From positions 59,044,587 to 59,108,586 of the forward strand of contig OY757019.1 of the NCBI GenBank assembly GCA_963580285.1: a DNA stretch of 64,000 nt, read 5' to 3'. Under the pieces are notes generated by a model that worked only from the letters and a program-made list of their open reading frames with translations, did not search any database and was not told where the DNA came from. The translations under genes and the position numbers were made by a program. Of this stretch, positions 9,835-18,978 are shown in pieces (position 1 is the first letter of the stretch; each line of letters starts with the position of its first letter). This stretch comes from Lucinisca nassula. Taxonomy: Eukaryota; Mollusca; Bivalvia; Lucinida; Lucinidae.

Positions 9835-11115
9835 TTAACCGCTATCTCCCGAACCTTATGTTGGATTGAACGTAAACGTGATGGGATGCATCGGGACGAT
9901 ATTTAGATTCAGAATTGCTTGAATCGGCCTGTTCCGATATCAAAGATGGTCGCCATGGTGACAATCTGGAAATCTTCTCACGAACCGAAATTCGGTTTGA
10001 GTCGAAACTGAAACATGATAGGAGACATTGGGGCGACATGTAGATTATGAATTGCTCAAATCGTTCCATTGTAGTATCAAATAAGGCCGCCATGGCATCT
10101 TCTCATGAAGGAAAGTCGAATTATGTTGAAAGTTGATGAGAGGCGTCGGGGCAACATATATATTCAGATTCGTTTCGTTCCGGTATCCAAGATGGCCGCT
10201 TGGGGTCATTTTGATGATCTTTAAACCACAACTGCTCCCGAACGGTATGTCGGATTGAGCCGAAACTCCCTTGAAGGCATTGGGTCAATAAGGAGTTCAC
10301 CATTGCCCACATCTTCTCAAAACCCGAAAGTCGTATTGATTGAAAGATGATGGGAGGCGACGTGACAACATCGACATTCAGATGTGTTCCGTTCCAATAT
10401 CCAAGATCGCCGCGTTGATTGCTATGTTGAAAATCTTCAAACAACGAACGGCTCCCGAACGGTATGTCGGATTGGGCCGAAACTCCCTTGAAGGCATTGA
10501 GTCTATATGGAATTCAGAATTGCCCACATTTCCTCTCACACCGAAAGTCGTATTGATTGAAAGATGATGGGAGGCGACCTGACAACATCGAAATTCAGAT
10601 TTGTTCCGTTCCAATATCCAAAATCGCCGCGTTGATTGCTATGTTGAAAATCTTCAAACAACGAACGGTGGGTCGGACTGAACCCAAACTTCTTTAGAGG
10701 ATTGGGTCGATATGGAGGTCCAGAACTGCTGACATCTTCTCCAGAAGCGAAGGTCGTATTGAGGTTAAAGTTGATGTGAGACATCGGAGCAACATGGACA
10801 TTCAGATTCGTTCCGTTCCCATATCCAAGATGGTTGTTTTAGCGCTTTGACGGCCATTTTGAAAATCTTCAAACAACGACTGCTTTCGAACGAATCGGAT
10901 TGAGCCGAAACTTCTTAGGAGGCATTGGGTCGATATGGAGATTCCTAATAGGCGGATATCCAAGATGACAGCAATGGTGGCCATCCAGGATTGAGCTAAA
11001 CTTGACGGTACGCATCGGAGGTACAAGGAGAATTAGAATCGTCAAGATCACTTCGTTCCGATATCAAAGATGGCCGCTGTGGTGGATATTTTAAAAATCT
11101 TCAAACAACAAATAC
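9835..11115 (-). repeat. Degenerate tandem array (GGAACGGAAC-type unit)
   Basis: At least seven units of irregular length (about 140-220 bp) share, on the given strand, CGTTCCGATATCAAAGATGG, then ATTTTGAAAATCTTCAAACA, then GGATTGAGCCGAAACT. The pair near 10384 and 10604 is nearly identical. It is the reverse complement of the unit type in the array at 28444-29125. Short minus-strand frames (for example FEDFQHSNQRGD) come from the repeat and are not genes. Confidence 0.8.
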
Positions 11116-11288
11116 AGTTGTTGTTCATTGTTTTTTAACAAAGTACAGTAAAATTCCTATATTAAGACCAACTTTGGAACTGTTCAAAAGTGGTCTTTAA
11201 GACCACTTTTGAACAGTCACAATGGTGGTCTCTGACCAGAGGACACTGTGTGCAGAAAACACAAAGAAAGAATAACTACAATCTACTG

Positions 11289-11611
11289 GAACCGGCCCCG
11301 ATAGCTCAGTTGGTAGAGTGTCCGCTCCGGGGAACGGGAGGTCACGGGTTCGATCCCCGGCCGCGACATACCAAAGTCGGTCAAAATGGTACAAGCTGCT
11401 CCTCGCTTGGCACTCATATTTACGGGGTAGAACTAGGACTGGTCGACCCAGTGTCAGGATAATGTGACTGGGTGTGGTATCATGTACTGTGTCTGGGACA
11501 TGATACTTCAGTGGGACGGCACTATAAAAGTGAGCATTGAGCTCCCTGTCGCAACCAGACACCGTCGTGATATGACTGAAAAATTGTTGAAAGCGACGTT
11601 AAACCCGAATT

Positions 11612-11645
<34 letters not shown>
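11289..11645 (+). mobile_element. tRNA-derived SINE with (CA)n tail
   Basis: The head has box A (TAGCTCAGTTGG) and box B (GGGTTCGATCCCC), as in a tRNA gene. A body of about 270 bp ends AAAGCGACGTTAAACCC, followed by a (CA)17-like tail. The exact duplication CAATCTACTG lies directly on both sides (11279-11288 and 11646-11655). The intact MITE copies lack this insert, which confirms retroposition. Confidence 0.9.
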
Positions 11646-11650
<5 letters not shown>

Positions 11651-11679
11651 TACTGAATAAGCTTTTTAAACCAGAATTA

Positions 11680-11868
11680 TAGTGTAGTTTATATTTTCTT
11701 TTCCCTTGGGAACATTGATTCCATTGTGGAATTTTGTAAATATTTGAGGGTCACTGATGAGGCCTAAATGGCCGAGACTAGCTAGTCTGGCCAAGAAAAC
11801 ATGTACACTCCATATTTTCCCGTTCTGTGGTGTATTCCTTGCTTCCAAAGGATAACCCTTTCTTGAAC
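11680..11868 (-). repeat. Repeat R copy inside the Tigger-like MITE
   Basis: TAGTTTATATTTTCTTTTCC, then GAGGGTCACTGATGAGGCC, then GTATTCCTTGCTTCCAAAGG: the complement of repeat R as seen at 35450 and 46355. Confidence 0.75.
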
Positions 11869-11934
11869 TTATTAAGTCTTAATGTTAGGTGGTCTTAATA
11901 GCGGAATTTTACTGTATATTAATTGCTGTTCATT

Positions 11935-12215
11935 ACGAAACACGGCTATACAAATACATTGTTTCCTCTAACGCCGAAAAATTGAAAATTTCAAGATGAA
12001 AAATTGTGATAGTTTTCTTATTTCTGCTCAAAATATAGATCGCTGGTACTCGTTAGAACCGCCTCATCGAGGCGGTTCTAACGTTTACCCACAATCTATA
12101 TTTTAGAGCAGAAATAAGAAAAATAAGGATTACCACTGTAAACCCCAGTTTTACTATATAAAAGTGGGGTTCAAGGGGGTAAAATTATATAGGCATGTTT
12201 TCGTTATGTTTTTCA
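11935..12215. mobile_element. Palindromic MITE, subfamily A, near full length
   Basis: Outer ends GAAACACGGCTATACAAAT and TATATAGGCATGTTTTCGT. The core palindrome GTTAGAACCGCCTCATCGAG continues into its complement and extends outward through CAATCTATATTTTAGAGCAG. The following 335 bp are AT-rich with nothing recognised. Confidence 0.85.
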
Positions 12216-12554
12216 GATGCTTAATCCCCTTTCTTACCGCGTGACGGTTGATAGAACCACATGACTGGATCCCACCCTATATTGCAGAACAGAGTTCACT
12301 TGTCCAAAGCTAACAATGTGATCGATAAACATTTTTTTTTGTATTATATATAGTTTGATAATTTAATAAAATTGCATATATGTTAAATGATATTTGCTGA
12401 ATCAATTTGAAAAGTTTTGCATAGCAAAAGGTACTCATGTTTTTTGTTGTTGTTTTTTTTAGCAAAACTCCTAGAGAATTAGACACTATATTTGCTAGAA
12501 CAGTTAACATTTTGATCACGTACGAGCTCTCTAAGCTCATGATGCTGATGAAAA

Positions 12555-12735
12555 TCCCTCATATTTTTCTTATTTATACTGCAAACACAGGCGGTTCTAA
12601 CGGGTACCCACGACCAATGTCATGGAGCAGAAATAAGCAAAATAATGTTTACCCATGTAAACCCCAGTTTTCCTTGAGGGATTTAGAGGGGTGTTCATTT
12701 CACGGACTTGCGGACTTGCTAACCAACGGACTTGC
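12555..12735. mobile_element. Palindromic MITE, subfamily B, left-core deleted
   Basis: CTTATTTATACTGCAAACAC is joined directly to AGGCGGTTCTAACGGGTACC. The half of the core palindrome that should lie between them is missing. The right end has TTTACCCATGTAAACCCC and TTTCACGGACTTG. Confidence 0.75.
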
Positions 12736-12805
12736 TAACAAAATGCGACACAACATTCAAATCCGAGTATTATATGGGATACTCGTGTTTATGTTTTGTC
12801 CTCTA

Positions 12806-12915
12806 TAAACAATTGTTTTTTTTGTTGGTTTTGTTGTTGTTGTTGTGTTTGTTGTTGTTGCTGCTGCTGCTGCTTTTGTTGTTGCTGTTGCTGCTGTTAC
12901 CGTGCTGTTGGTGTT
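12806..12915. repeat. (TTG)n/(TGC)n trinucleotide repeat
   Basis: Mixed TTG, TGC and CTG repeats of about 110 bp. All frames read as homopolymer-like Leu, Cys or Val/Ala tracts, so the open frames here are artefacts of the repeat. Confidence 0.95.
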
Positions 12916-13114
12916 AAGGTCTCTTCTTTCTTTAAAATGCATCTATGTTTTTTATTACATCGATGTATGCTCAATCCGAGGAATATCCAAATCTTGTGGC
13001 TCGAACAGCTTTGGGACCTCGAAAATCTGTTCGAGACTGGGGTAGTTCGAGCCACTGAAGGTTACTGTAAGAAGGCATCACGAGATACTTTTAGACATCT
13101 TTTCGGTGTTCTAT

Positions 13115-13330
13115 AATGAATATGTATACTGTGTGTATTCATTAGAATCGCCTCATCGAGGCAATTCTAATGAGTACACGCAGCATACATTTGCAAGATA
13201 AAAGACTAAAATCTCCTTAATTATCCCCCACTATTTCTTATGTAGAGGATTTCGCTAGGGGCTCAAGAACGGGTTCGACTCATCCATGGTAAACGAGTCA
13301 TCGGTGTTCGAGCCATCGAAGTTCTACTTT
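13115..13330. mobile_element. Palindromic MITE, subfamily C
   Basis: The core ATTAGAATCGCCTCATCGAG pairs with GAGGCAATTCTAAT. Flanking words TAATTATCCCCCACTA and TTCGACTCATCCATGGTAAA recur in inverted order at 59735-59945. TTCGAGCCA words flank the element. Confidence 0.7.
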
Positions 13331-13424
13331 AGTATTATAAATCAAAGCACTGCCAGCGCGGTTGGGTCAATTGTTTCTTAGTGTAGGCTTGGCAAAATTT
13401 CCTGAACTGAGAAGTAGACTTTCG

Positions 13425-13530
13425 TTTAACACAAATTACAGGTTTAAGAAAACAATGTAGATCCTGATCAGATGCCGCGTTGTGTTCTGTCTGATCTTCT
13501 CTACACGGTTTGCAAGTGTCCCAGTACACA
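13425..13530. mobile_element. piggyBac-like MITE core fragment
   Basis: GATCCTGATCAGATGCCGCG, then GTCTGATCTTCTCTACACGG and TTTGCAAG: a decayed core hairpin of the TTAA-flanked MITE family. Confidence 0.6.
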
Positions 13531-13768
13531 GGCCCAGTCCGGAATTTACAGTTATCCCCTTTATTAATTACATCGTAGCATATTCACCTGATAAAGATAT
13601 GGTAACTCAGGAAAAGTGAGCTTTATCAGGTCAACGTAACATTACACGTTTATGAATGAACCGGACAATTGGAAAATGATAAAAATGTTACTGTTACTGC
13701 GAACAATGGAAACATTACTTGAAAAATATATATCGTAGGAAAAATATGGCCAGCTGATAATAAATGTA

Positions 13769-14600
13769 CTAGCGAAAAAAAAAAAAAAAAAAAAACTGTG
13801 CATGTATAAAATAAAAATTTTCTATAATTCTAAAATTAATTTATGCTTGTAACTTTACACAAACATGATGTGTATACCCCTTAACAATATTGATTGGTAA
13901 ATAAAGTCATTGCACGTGCATTTCGTTGTTCTTGTGCAAGTGCAGGATTAAGCATATTCGTGGCTAGCATTTAAATTATGAACGACTTTACAGTATTTTT
14001 GACTCTTGTGTAAAACCGTTTTATCCAAGTGAAACAGAATAACAAAGTTATTCCTCCTAAATGTGTTGAAAAAGCAATGCCTAGGCTCAACGAAGCTCAG
14101 CGCAACCAAGCGGTTGGCATGATTCGGGCTGGTGTATCCCAAAATAAGGTTAGCAGATGTTTTGGCGTGCATAGGAACACGATTTCTGCTTTATGGATAC
14201 ATTATCAGCAATCTAGTAACACAAGGGACCGTCGCACATCGGGACGTCCACGTGTGACGTCATTACGTCAAGACACATCCGTGCGACGCATCTTCGTAAC
14301 CGATTTTAAACTGCTACTTTGACGGCTAGAAGCATTCCTGGCTTGAGGATCATTAGTCCAAGAACCGTCAGAAACCGCTTGCGTGAACGGAACATTCGCC
14401 CTCAGCGTCCAGCAATCCGTCCAGTCATACATTGACGAATATGCTTAATTCTGCACTTGCATAAGGACAATGAAATGCACATAAAAGGACCTTATTTACC
14501 AATAAATATTGTTAAGGAGTATACATATGTTTGACAAACATTGAGTAATGGATTTTAGATAAGAATTATAGATACATGCACAGTTTCTTTTTTCCGCTAG
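13769..14600. mobile_element. Tc1/mariner-like element with long TIRs
   Basis: The inverted ends begin CTAGCGGAAAAAA-type sequence and extend roughly 165-190 bp inward through AACTGTGCATGTAT, TTAACAATATT, TTGGTAAATAA and TTAAGCATATTCG. TA lies just outside both ends. The interior codes for part of a Tc1 transposase only. Long, partly diverged TIRs resemble the IR/DR organisation of some Tc1 elements. Confidence 0.85.
14077..14425 (+). pseudogene. Tc1-like transposase, N-terminal DNA-binding part only
   Basis: The frame starts MPRLNEAQRNQAVGM and continues with a paired-like helix-turn-helix (AGVSQNKVSRCFGVHRNTIS), then a basic linker with GRPRVTS and RQDTSVRRIF. After a frame change it continues ARSIPGLRIISPRTVRNRLR and ERNIRPQRP. 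These are the two DNA-binding subdomains and GRPR-like AT hook of Tc1 transposases. The DDE catalytic domain is entirely absent; the right TIR starts immediately after. It could still bind TIRs in principle, but the frameshift after residue about 75 makes a functional product unlikely. Confidence 0.85.
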
Positions 14601-14740
14601 TATATCTCGACCGCCAGAATGCCGGGACGCACTGAGGACCATCTACGTAACTGATCGAAAATTGCTAATTTAAGAAGGTGCAAAAGGATAATTTAAGAGT
14701 AAATAAATAGAATACCAAATTCGATAAATAGAATATCAAA

Positions 14741-14870
14741 TTTGTGTCATTTGGTATCAAGTTTATCAGGCCCGGCTTCGATGACGCATCTACAAGCTAG
14801 ACTCGCTGTGCACGCCTCGCGATTCTACAAGCGTTTTCGAATCCTTGCCTGATAAACTTGATATCAAATG
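14741..14870. repeat. Inverted-repeat element, 28-bp TIRs
   Basis: GTCATTTGGTATCAAGTTTA-TCAGGC and its complement GCCTGATAAACTTGATATCA-AATGAC flank about 75 bp of GC-richer sequence. Outer words GAATACCAAATTCG and CGAACCTGGTATTC suggest the symmetry extends farther. Probably a MITE. Positions 14880-15790 hold no recognised feature. Confidence 0.75.
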
Positions 14871-15794
14871 ACTCGAACCTGGTATTCTCTATGTTTTAGG
14901 AGCTTGTTACTGCTTATTACTCACTAATGAGTAACTATTTAGCAGATAAATTTAGCAGTTTCCAATGTGCGACTCGTTACCCCTTCGATGCATAATGCAA
15001 TTTTACCATTCCAGCATCGTTTCTCCCTAATATTTAGCAAATGCTTTGAAGTATACCGGCTATTTACACACGGCGAATCCTGTCCCATCTTTAAAAGATA
15101 TGGAGCACTTTGTGAGGTAAATGGGCAATAAAATGTATCCCCTATGGTGTGTATTCATCGTAATGGGTAATAATATAATCTAGGCATTTTTGACTGGATC
15201 AGTTGTCGACCATTTTCATTATTTCTAAAGCCTTTGCCGTTTGTAACAAGATGCGAAAAACAACAAAAAGACATGCGCGAATACCAAAGAGTCTGACGAG
15301 ACTGCGCATGTGCAGTTTGGTAAAAGGCATCGCTGTTCGCAATTTACTCCTCGGGGTTTGTAGCTATTTTCTACAGACAGGGATTTCTCTTATTTGTTCG
15401 AATAAATGCGCAGTCTGATCTGTTTCTTTTCCATTTGTAGTTTCACTTTGCTGAGCATCGGGTGTAATGTTGATAGCTTCGTATCTACCGCTGATATCGG
15501 GTGTAGATAGCATTCCTCCATATCACACAGGACGAGCTCAAAGTTATAAAGCTGGCTTTAGACAGGATGAAAGACTTCAAAGATGTGCCCATTAGGCTCA
15601 TCAGAAGATTTAGTTCGCTTTTCCGATACATGCGGGTGCTGTGTCTTTCACAGTAATTGTCGCCTGTATCAACAGACGCACATAAGCTTCCCGCCTGCTA
15701 TTATCCTCCTGACTATCGCTGACCATGTACAAAATTCAGGTTCCGGTTATTTATACTGCGCTGTGTAAAAAGTAAAATCTGGACTCGTGTACTG

Positions 15795-15885
15795 GGACTT
15801 TGACAGAGTAGACCCAGATCAGACGCCACAGAACGCGGCGTCTGATCAGGGTCTACACGATTTGCTTCAAGCACAGAATTAAGGG
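15795..15885. mobile_element. piggyBac-like MITE core hairpin
   Basis: GTAGACCCAGATCAGACGCC, then ACAGAACGC, then GGCGTCTGATCAGGGTCTAC: a nearly perfect hairpin matching the core of the elements at 38301 and 48682. Confidence 0.8.
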
Positions 15886-15967
15886 TTAAACCAAACAGTC
15901 TAAGTCCCCCGTTCAGGCCCACATTCCCAATCAAACCATCTGTGCAGTAAACTTTGATTATAGGTCG

Positions 15968-16070
15968 CTACCCAGCCAGCAAAGAATGCCGGGCCAACGT
16001 CGGGCCGGTAGCGGTACGACGTACCGCTATCGGCCCGACGTTGGCCCGTGGTTTGTGCTGGCAGGGTAAC
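15968..16070. mobile_element. Short hairpin MITE (CCAGC ends)
   Basis: ACCCAGCCAGCAAAGAATGC pairs with GGTTTGTGCTGGCAGGGT. The inner arms GGGCCAACGTCGGGCC and GGCCCGACGTTGGCCC pair without mismatch around GGTAGCGGTACGACGTACCG. The structure is a fold-back of about 100 bp. Confidence 0.85.
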
Positions 16071-16251
16071 ACCTACGATGGGCATAGAACACGGTAAACG
16101 CCGTTCGCCATCTAAAAAAACAAACAAGCATATTGTTGAATATTTCTTTAATTATTGACTATAGGGCCTTTCAGGATATGGAGTTGATACGAAAAAATAC
16201 CATTTGCACTTTGACCTCCAAGTCTGACCGCGACCTTGGTCTGACACACAG

Positions 16252-16425
16252 TAAAATTCAACTATTAAGACCACCTAAAATAAAGACTAAATCTGTTTTT
16301 TAATGGTTATTTTGAAGGTTTCACTTATTCTTTCTTTGTGTTTACCACACCCATCGTCTCCTTATAAGGGACCACTTTTGAACAGTCCCAAAGGTGGTCT
16401 TAATACAGAAATTTTACTATAATTG
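16252..16425. mobile_element. Tigger-like MITE, reverse copy
   Basis: CAGTAAAATTCAACTATTAA, then CACCTAAAATAAAGACTAAA, then GACCACTTTTGAACAGTCCC and AATTTTACTATA. One half of the central palindrome is lost. Confidence 0.8.
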
Positions 16426-16617
16426 AAAAATAAGATCGGCATATTATGTTGACATTTGCCACAAGTGTAATGAGAAACCTACAAGTGATTTAGGAGTTAC
16501 GGTGGGGACGAAAACATACTATTCGAACTGTGACCTCTGAGACTGACCGAGACTTATAGACATCACTGAAATGTAGTCCTGTTTAGCTGAACATAAGACT
16601 CAAATATCAAGCAAACC

Positions 16618-16945
16618 CTTCTTCCCCAATGTTTCAACGTTGTTTCAACGTTGAATCAAAGTTGAGTCAACGTTGTGTGCCTGCAGGGTTACTTGCTTAC
16701 TTACCTACTCACCCATTCACTTGCTCGCTCGCGTGCTCAGTCACTCACCCACCCACTCACTCACTCATACCCATTTCTTTTTTTTTTCTAGAAATGAATT
16801 TTCCTCTCTATAGTTAAAAGCCGAGTTTTAGGTAATCTGTATTGTCCTTAGCTTGAGTGTTTTGCCAGCTCTGGTAATAAAATACCCATTCTGACAGTCC
16901 AAAGCAGAGAGATGGTTTAGTTTTAACAAAATAGAGAAAATTCAG
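16618..16945 (-). repeat. Interspersed repeat with CAACGTTG ends and ACTC microsatellite
   Basis: GTTTCAACGTTGAATCAAAG, then TGTGCCTGCAGGGTTACTTG, an ACTC/ACCC simple repeat, and TTTGCCAGCTCTGGTAATAA with CTGACAGTCCAAAGCAGAGA. The same sequence in reverse orientation is at 49905-50205. Confidence 0.8.
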
Positions 16946-17589
16946 AACAACGTCAGTATTTTGTAAGAGCACACAAATCATTTCAATTTGAACTTTGCCA
17001 TCCTTGTATGACCTTGATCTTTGTCAACACTGGAATGTATAGATTCTGCACATAGCCTTGATAAGGTAAATATTTTAAAAGTTTCATGAACAAGCTTCCT
17101 GGGGTTAGGGGTCTGTTGCAAACATGTGACGTTTGAATTCTAAGACTTCCCTTGACCTAGATATATATAGACATCATTGAAATTCGCGCTTTGCAAAACA
17201 TCTTGATAAGTTCAACTTTTGATCAAGGTTTCAAGAAAAGACTATCATGGTTAAGTGGATATATTTCGCCTAAAAATCTGACCTTGACTCAGCATCACTG
17301 AAATACGAGTGTTGCACATCATCTAAATGCGCTGGAGATTTGTCGTATGTTTTATGAAAGTCCTTTCAGAGTTTTAAGAGATATGGACTGGGAACAAAAA
17401 TAGCATTTGAACTTTGACCTCTAAGTATGCTTTTGACCTTCTCTGAACTTCATTGAAATGTGGGTTATGAACATATTCTCAACATGCTGAACATTTGACC
17501 CGCGTTTCAAGACCATAAACCAAATATTTACGGGAATTATCACAGCAGCATAGCCTACCATAGATACATTATGCAATGAAAAGCGCTAA

Positions 17590-18975
17590 AACCTCAGTCC
17601 CACAGAGCTTGCGACTGCGATGCGACCGCTTTGTGACTGATTTCGTTTGCATTTGACTCGCAACCTCTGCGTCTATTGCAACTACTGTTTCTCTACAAAT
17701 ATGATCGCCGATCAGTTGCCGACCAGTCGCAGTACAGTCGACGATAGTGTTTGCATTCAGTGTTTGCATGCAGTCGGCGATTGATTGGCGACCTGTCGCC
17801 GTAGGATCGGCGACTGGTTTGTAACAAGTTTAGAGATATCGGCAACCAGTCAGCAACCAATTGGCGAATCTTCTGTGACTGGTTGCAACCGAACGGCGAC
17901 TGGTCGGAGACTGGTTGACCATTTGCGATCAAAACAAAATTTTAATAATATGTGTCGACATGTCACTGCAAAATTTCGACGATCTATTGTCAAACGCTTA
18001 AAGCAACGGTCACAAATCACTATTCGAGCCCCGCCCGACTACTTGACGACTGTTTTGGGGTGAAATTGGGCTGGAGTCCGGCCGGCGTCCCGCCGGATGT
18101 TGGAGCGTCGGTGGTGGTCGGGAGGGGCCCGGTGAAATTTTAACTCGCACTTAAAATTCTCACCGATTTCTCGGCGACTTCTAGTCGGTGGCACATCGAA
18201 TCAATGTCGAGCAGAGCTCGTACCGACGTCGTAGACTCGGCCGGGAACTGGGCGGACATGTGCGGAACATCGACCGATGCTCGGCCGGCTAGTAACATTC
18301 GCCAGGTATATGGCCGACGTACGGCCGGTAACCTGCAGTGCACCGGCCGATTTCCGGCCGGCGTATACACCGATTTTTCCCCGCAAAATCTGGCAGATAC
18401 CACCAGATTCCCGGCGAATGTCCCTCCAGGCTCCACACGACATACTTTTTGCCCAAACTGAGCCAGACACACGCTTCCGACCTCTTCTCGACTTTGACAG
18501 CTCGGCCGACCACCATGTCCTTGCAGTATAGCTCGGCCGGGGTACGCCGAATTTGTGACCGAGGCATAAAAAAAGCCGACCAGTCACCGTCTCATCAGTG
18601 ATCAGTCGCCTATCAATCATCGAACAGTCGCCAATCAATCGCGTAACAGTCGACGACTGATCTCCGATAGGTCGCGGCAAGGTTGTCAGATTTCAGCGCC
18701 AAAGTGTTAATGCAATAGATCGGCGACCGATCGGTGACTGGCAGGCGACTGTTCGGTGACTGACTGGCGACTTCCAGAAAACCATTGCAACCAGTCTGCG
18801 ATCAGAATAAGTCGCGGCTAGTCTTTTGTGCATGTTCAAAAGACTTGCTGCGACTAATTTTGTTCGGCGACCTATCAGCGACCTCGTTGCGACAATTATA
18901 AAACCTCACCGCGACGTCAACAACCCATCTGCGATTGCCATTTTTTAGTCCCGGAGAGGTCGGCGGTCGCAAGCT
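17590..18975. repeat. GC-rich island of GCGAC/GTCGC words (putative DNA element)
   Basis: The words GCGAC, CGACTGGT and their complements recur about every 10-20 bp over the outer parts, much denser than in surrounding DNA. A GAGCTTGCGACTGCGATGC-like left end and a GGTCGGCGGTCGCAAGC-like right end suggest weak terminal symmetry. A Harbinger-type MITE is nested in the middle. No conserved protein is encoded; the many open frames reflect high GC. Confidence 0.6.
18002..18566. mobile_element. Harbinger-type MITE with TAA target duplication
   Basis: Left end TAA|AGCAACGGTCACAAAT, right end ATTTGTGACCGAGGCA|TAA. The 3-bp TAA duplication and the GGTCACA terminal word match the neighbouring Harbinger element. 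Subterminal GGTGAAATTTTAACT is also shared with that element (near 20336). Confidence 0.75.
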
Positions 18976-18978
18976 TAA

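Larger units (their letters stand above)
11146..11914. mobile_element. Tigger-like MITE, full length with two nested insertions
   Basis: It starts TA-CAGTAAAATTCCTATATT and ends GCGGAATTTTACTG-TA, consistent with TA target duplication. Inside are the palindromic pair GTGGTCTTTAAGACCAC and TTTTGAACAGTC, then ACACTGTGTGCAGAAAACAC. A tRNA SINE and a repeat R copy split the right half. Confidence 0.85.
16150..17530. repeat. Degenerate tandem array with TTTGACCT words, interrupted
   Basis: Units of roughly 150-170 bp share ATATGGA-x-GGGAACAAAA, then CATTTGAACTTTGACCTC-TAAG, then CATTGAAATG and TTGACC. The array is split by a Tigger-like MITE (16252-16425) and by a TGAG/ACTC-containing repeat (16618-16945). 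The unit boundaries are blurred. Confidence 0.7.

Noticed and set aside
12732..13116. Open frames through the TTG/TGC tract (poly-Leu, poly-Cys, Val/Ala)
   Set aside because: They exist only because a trinucleotide repeat lacks stops in all frames; no domain or start context supports them.
18140..18680. Overlapping 80-159 codon frames in the GC-rich island as genes
   Set aside because: Open frames occur in several frames and both strands at once, as expected from high GC and lack of TA-rich stops; no recognisable domain.
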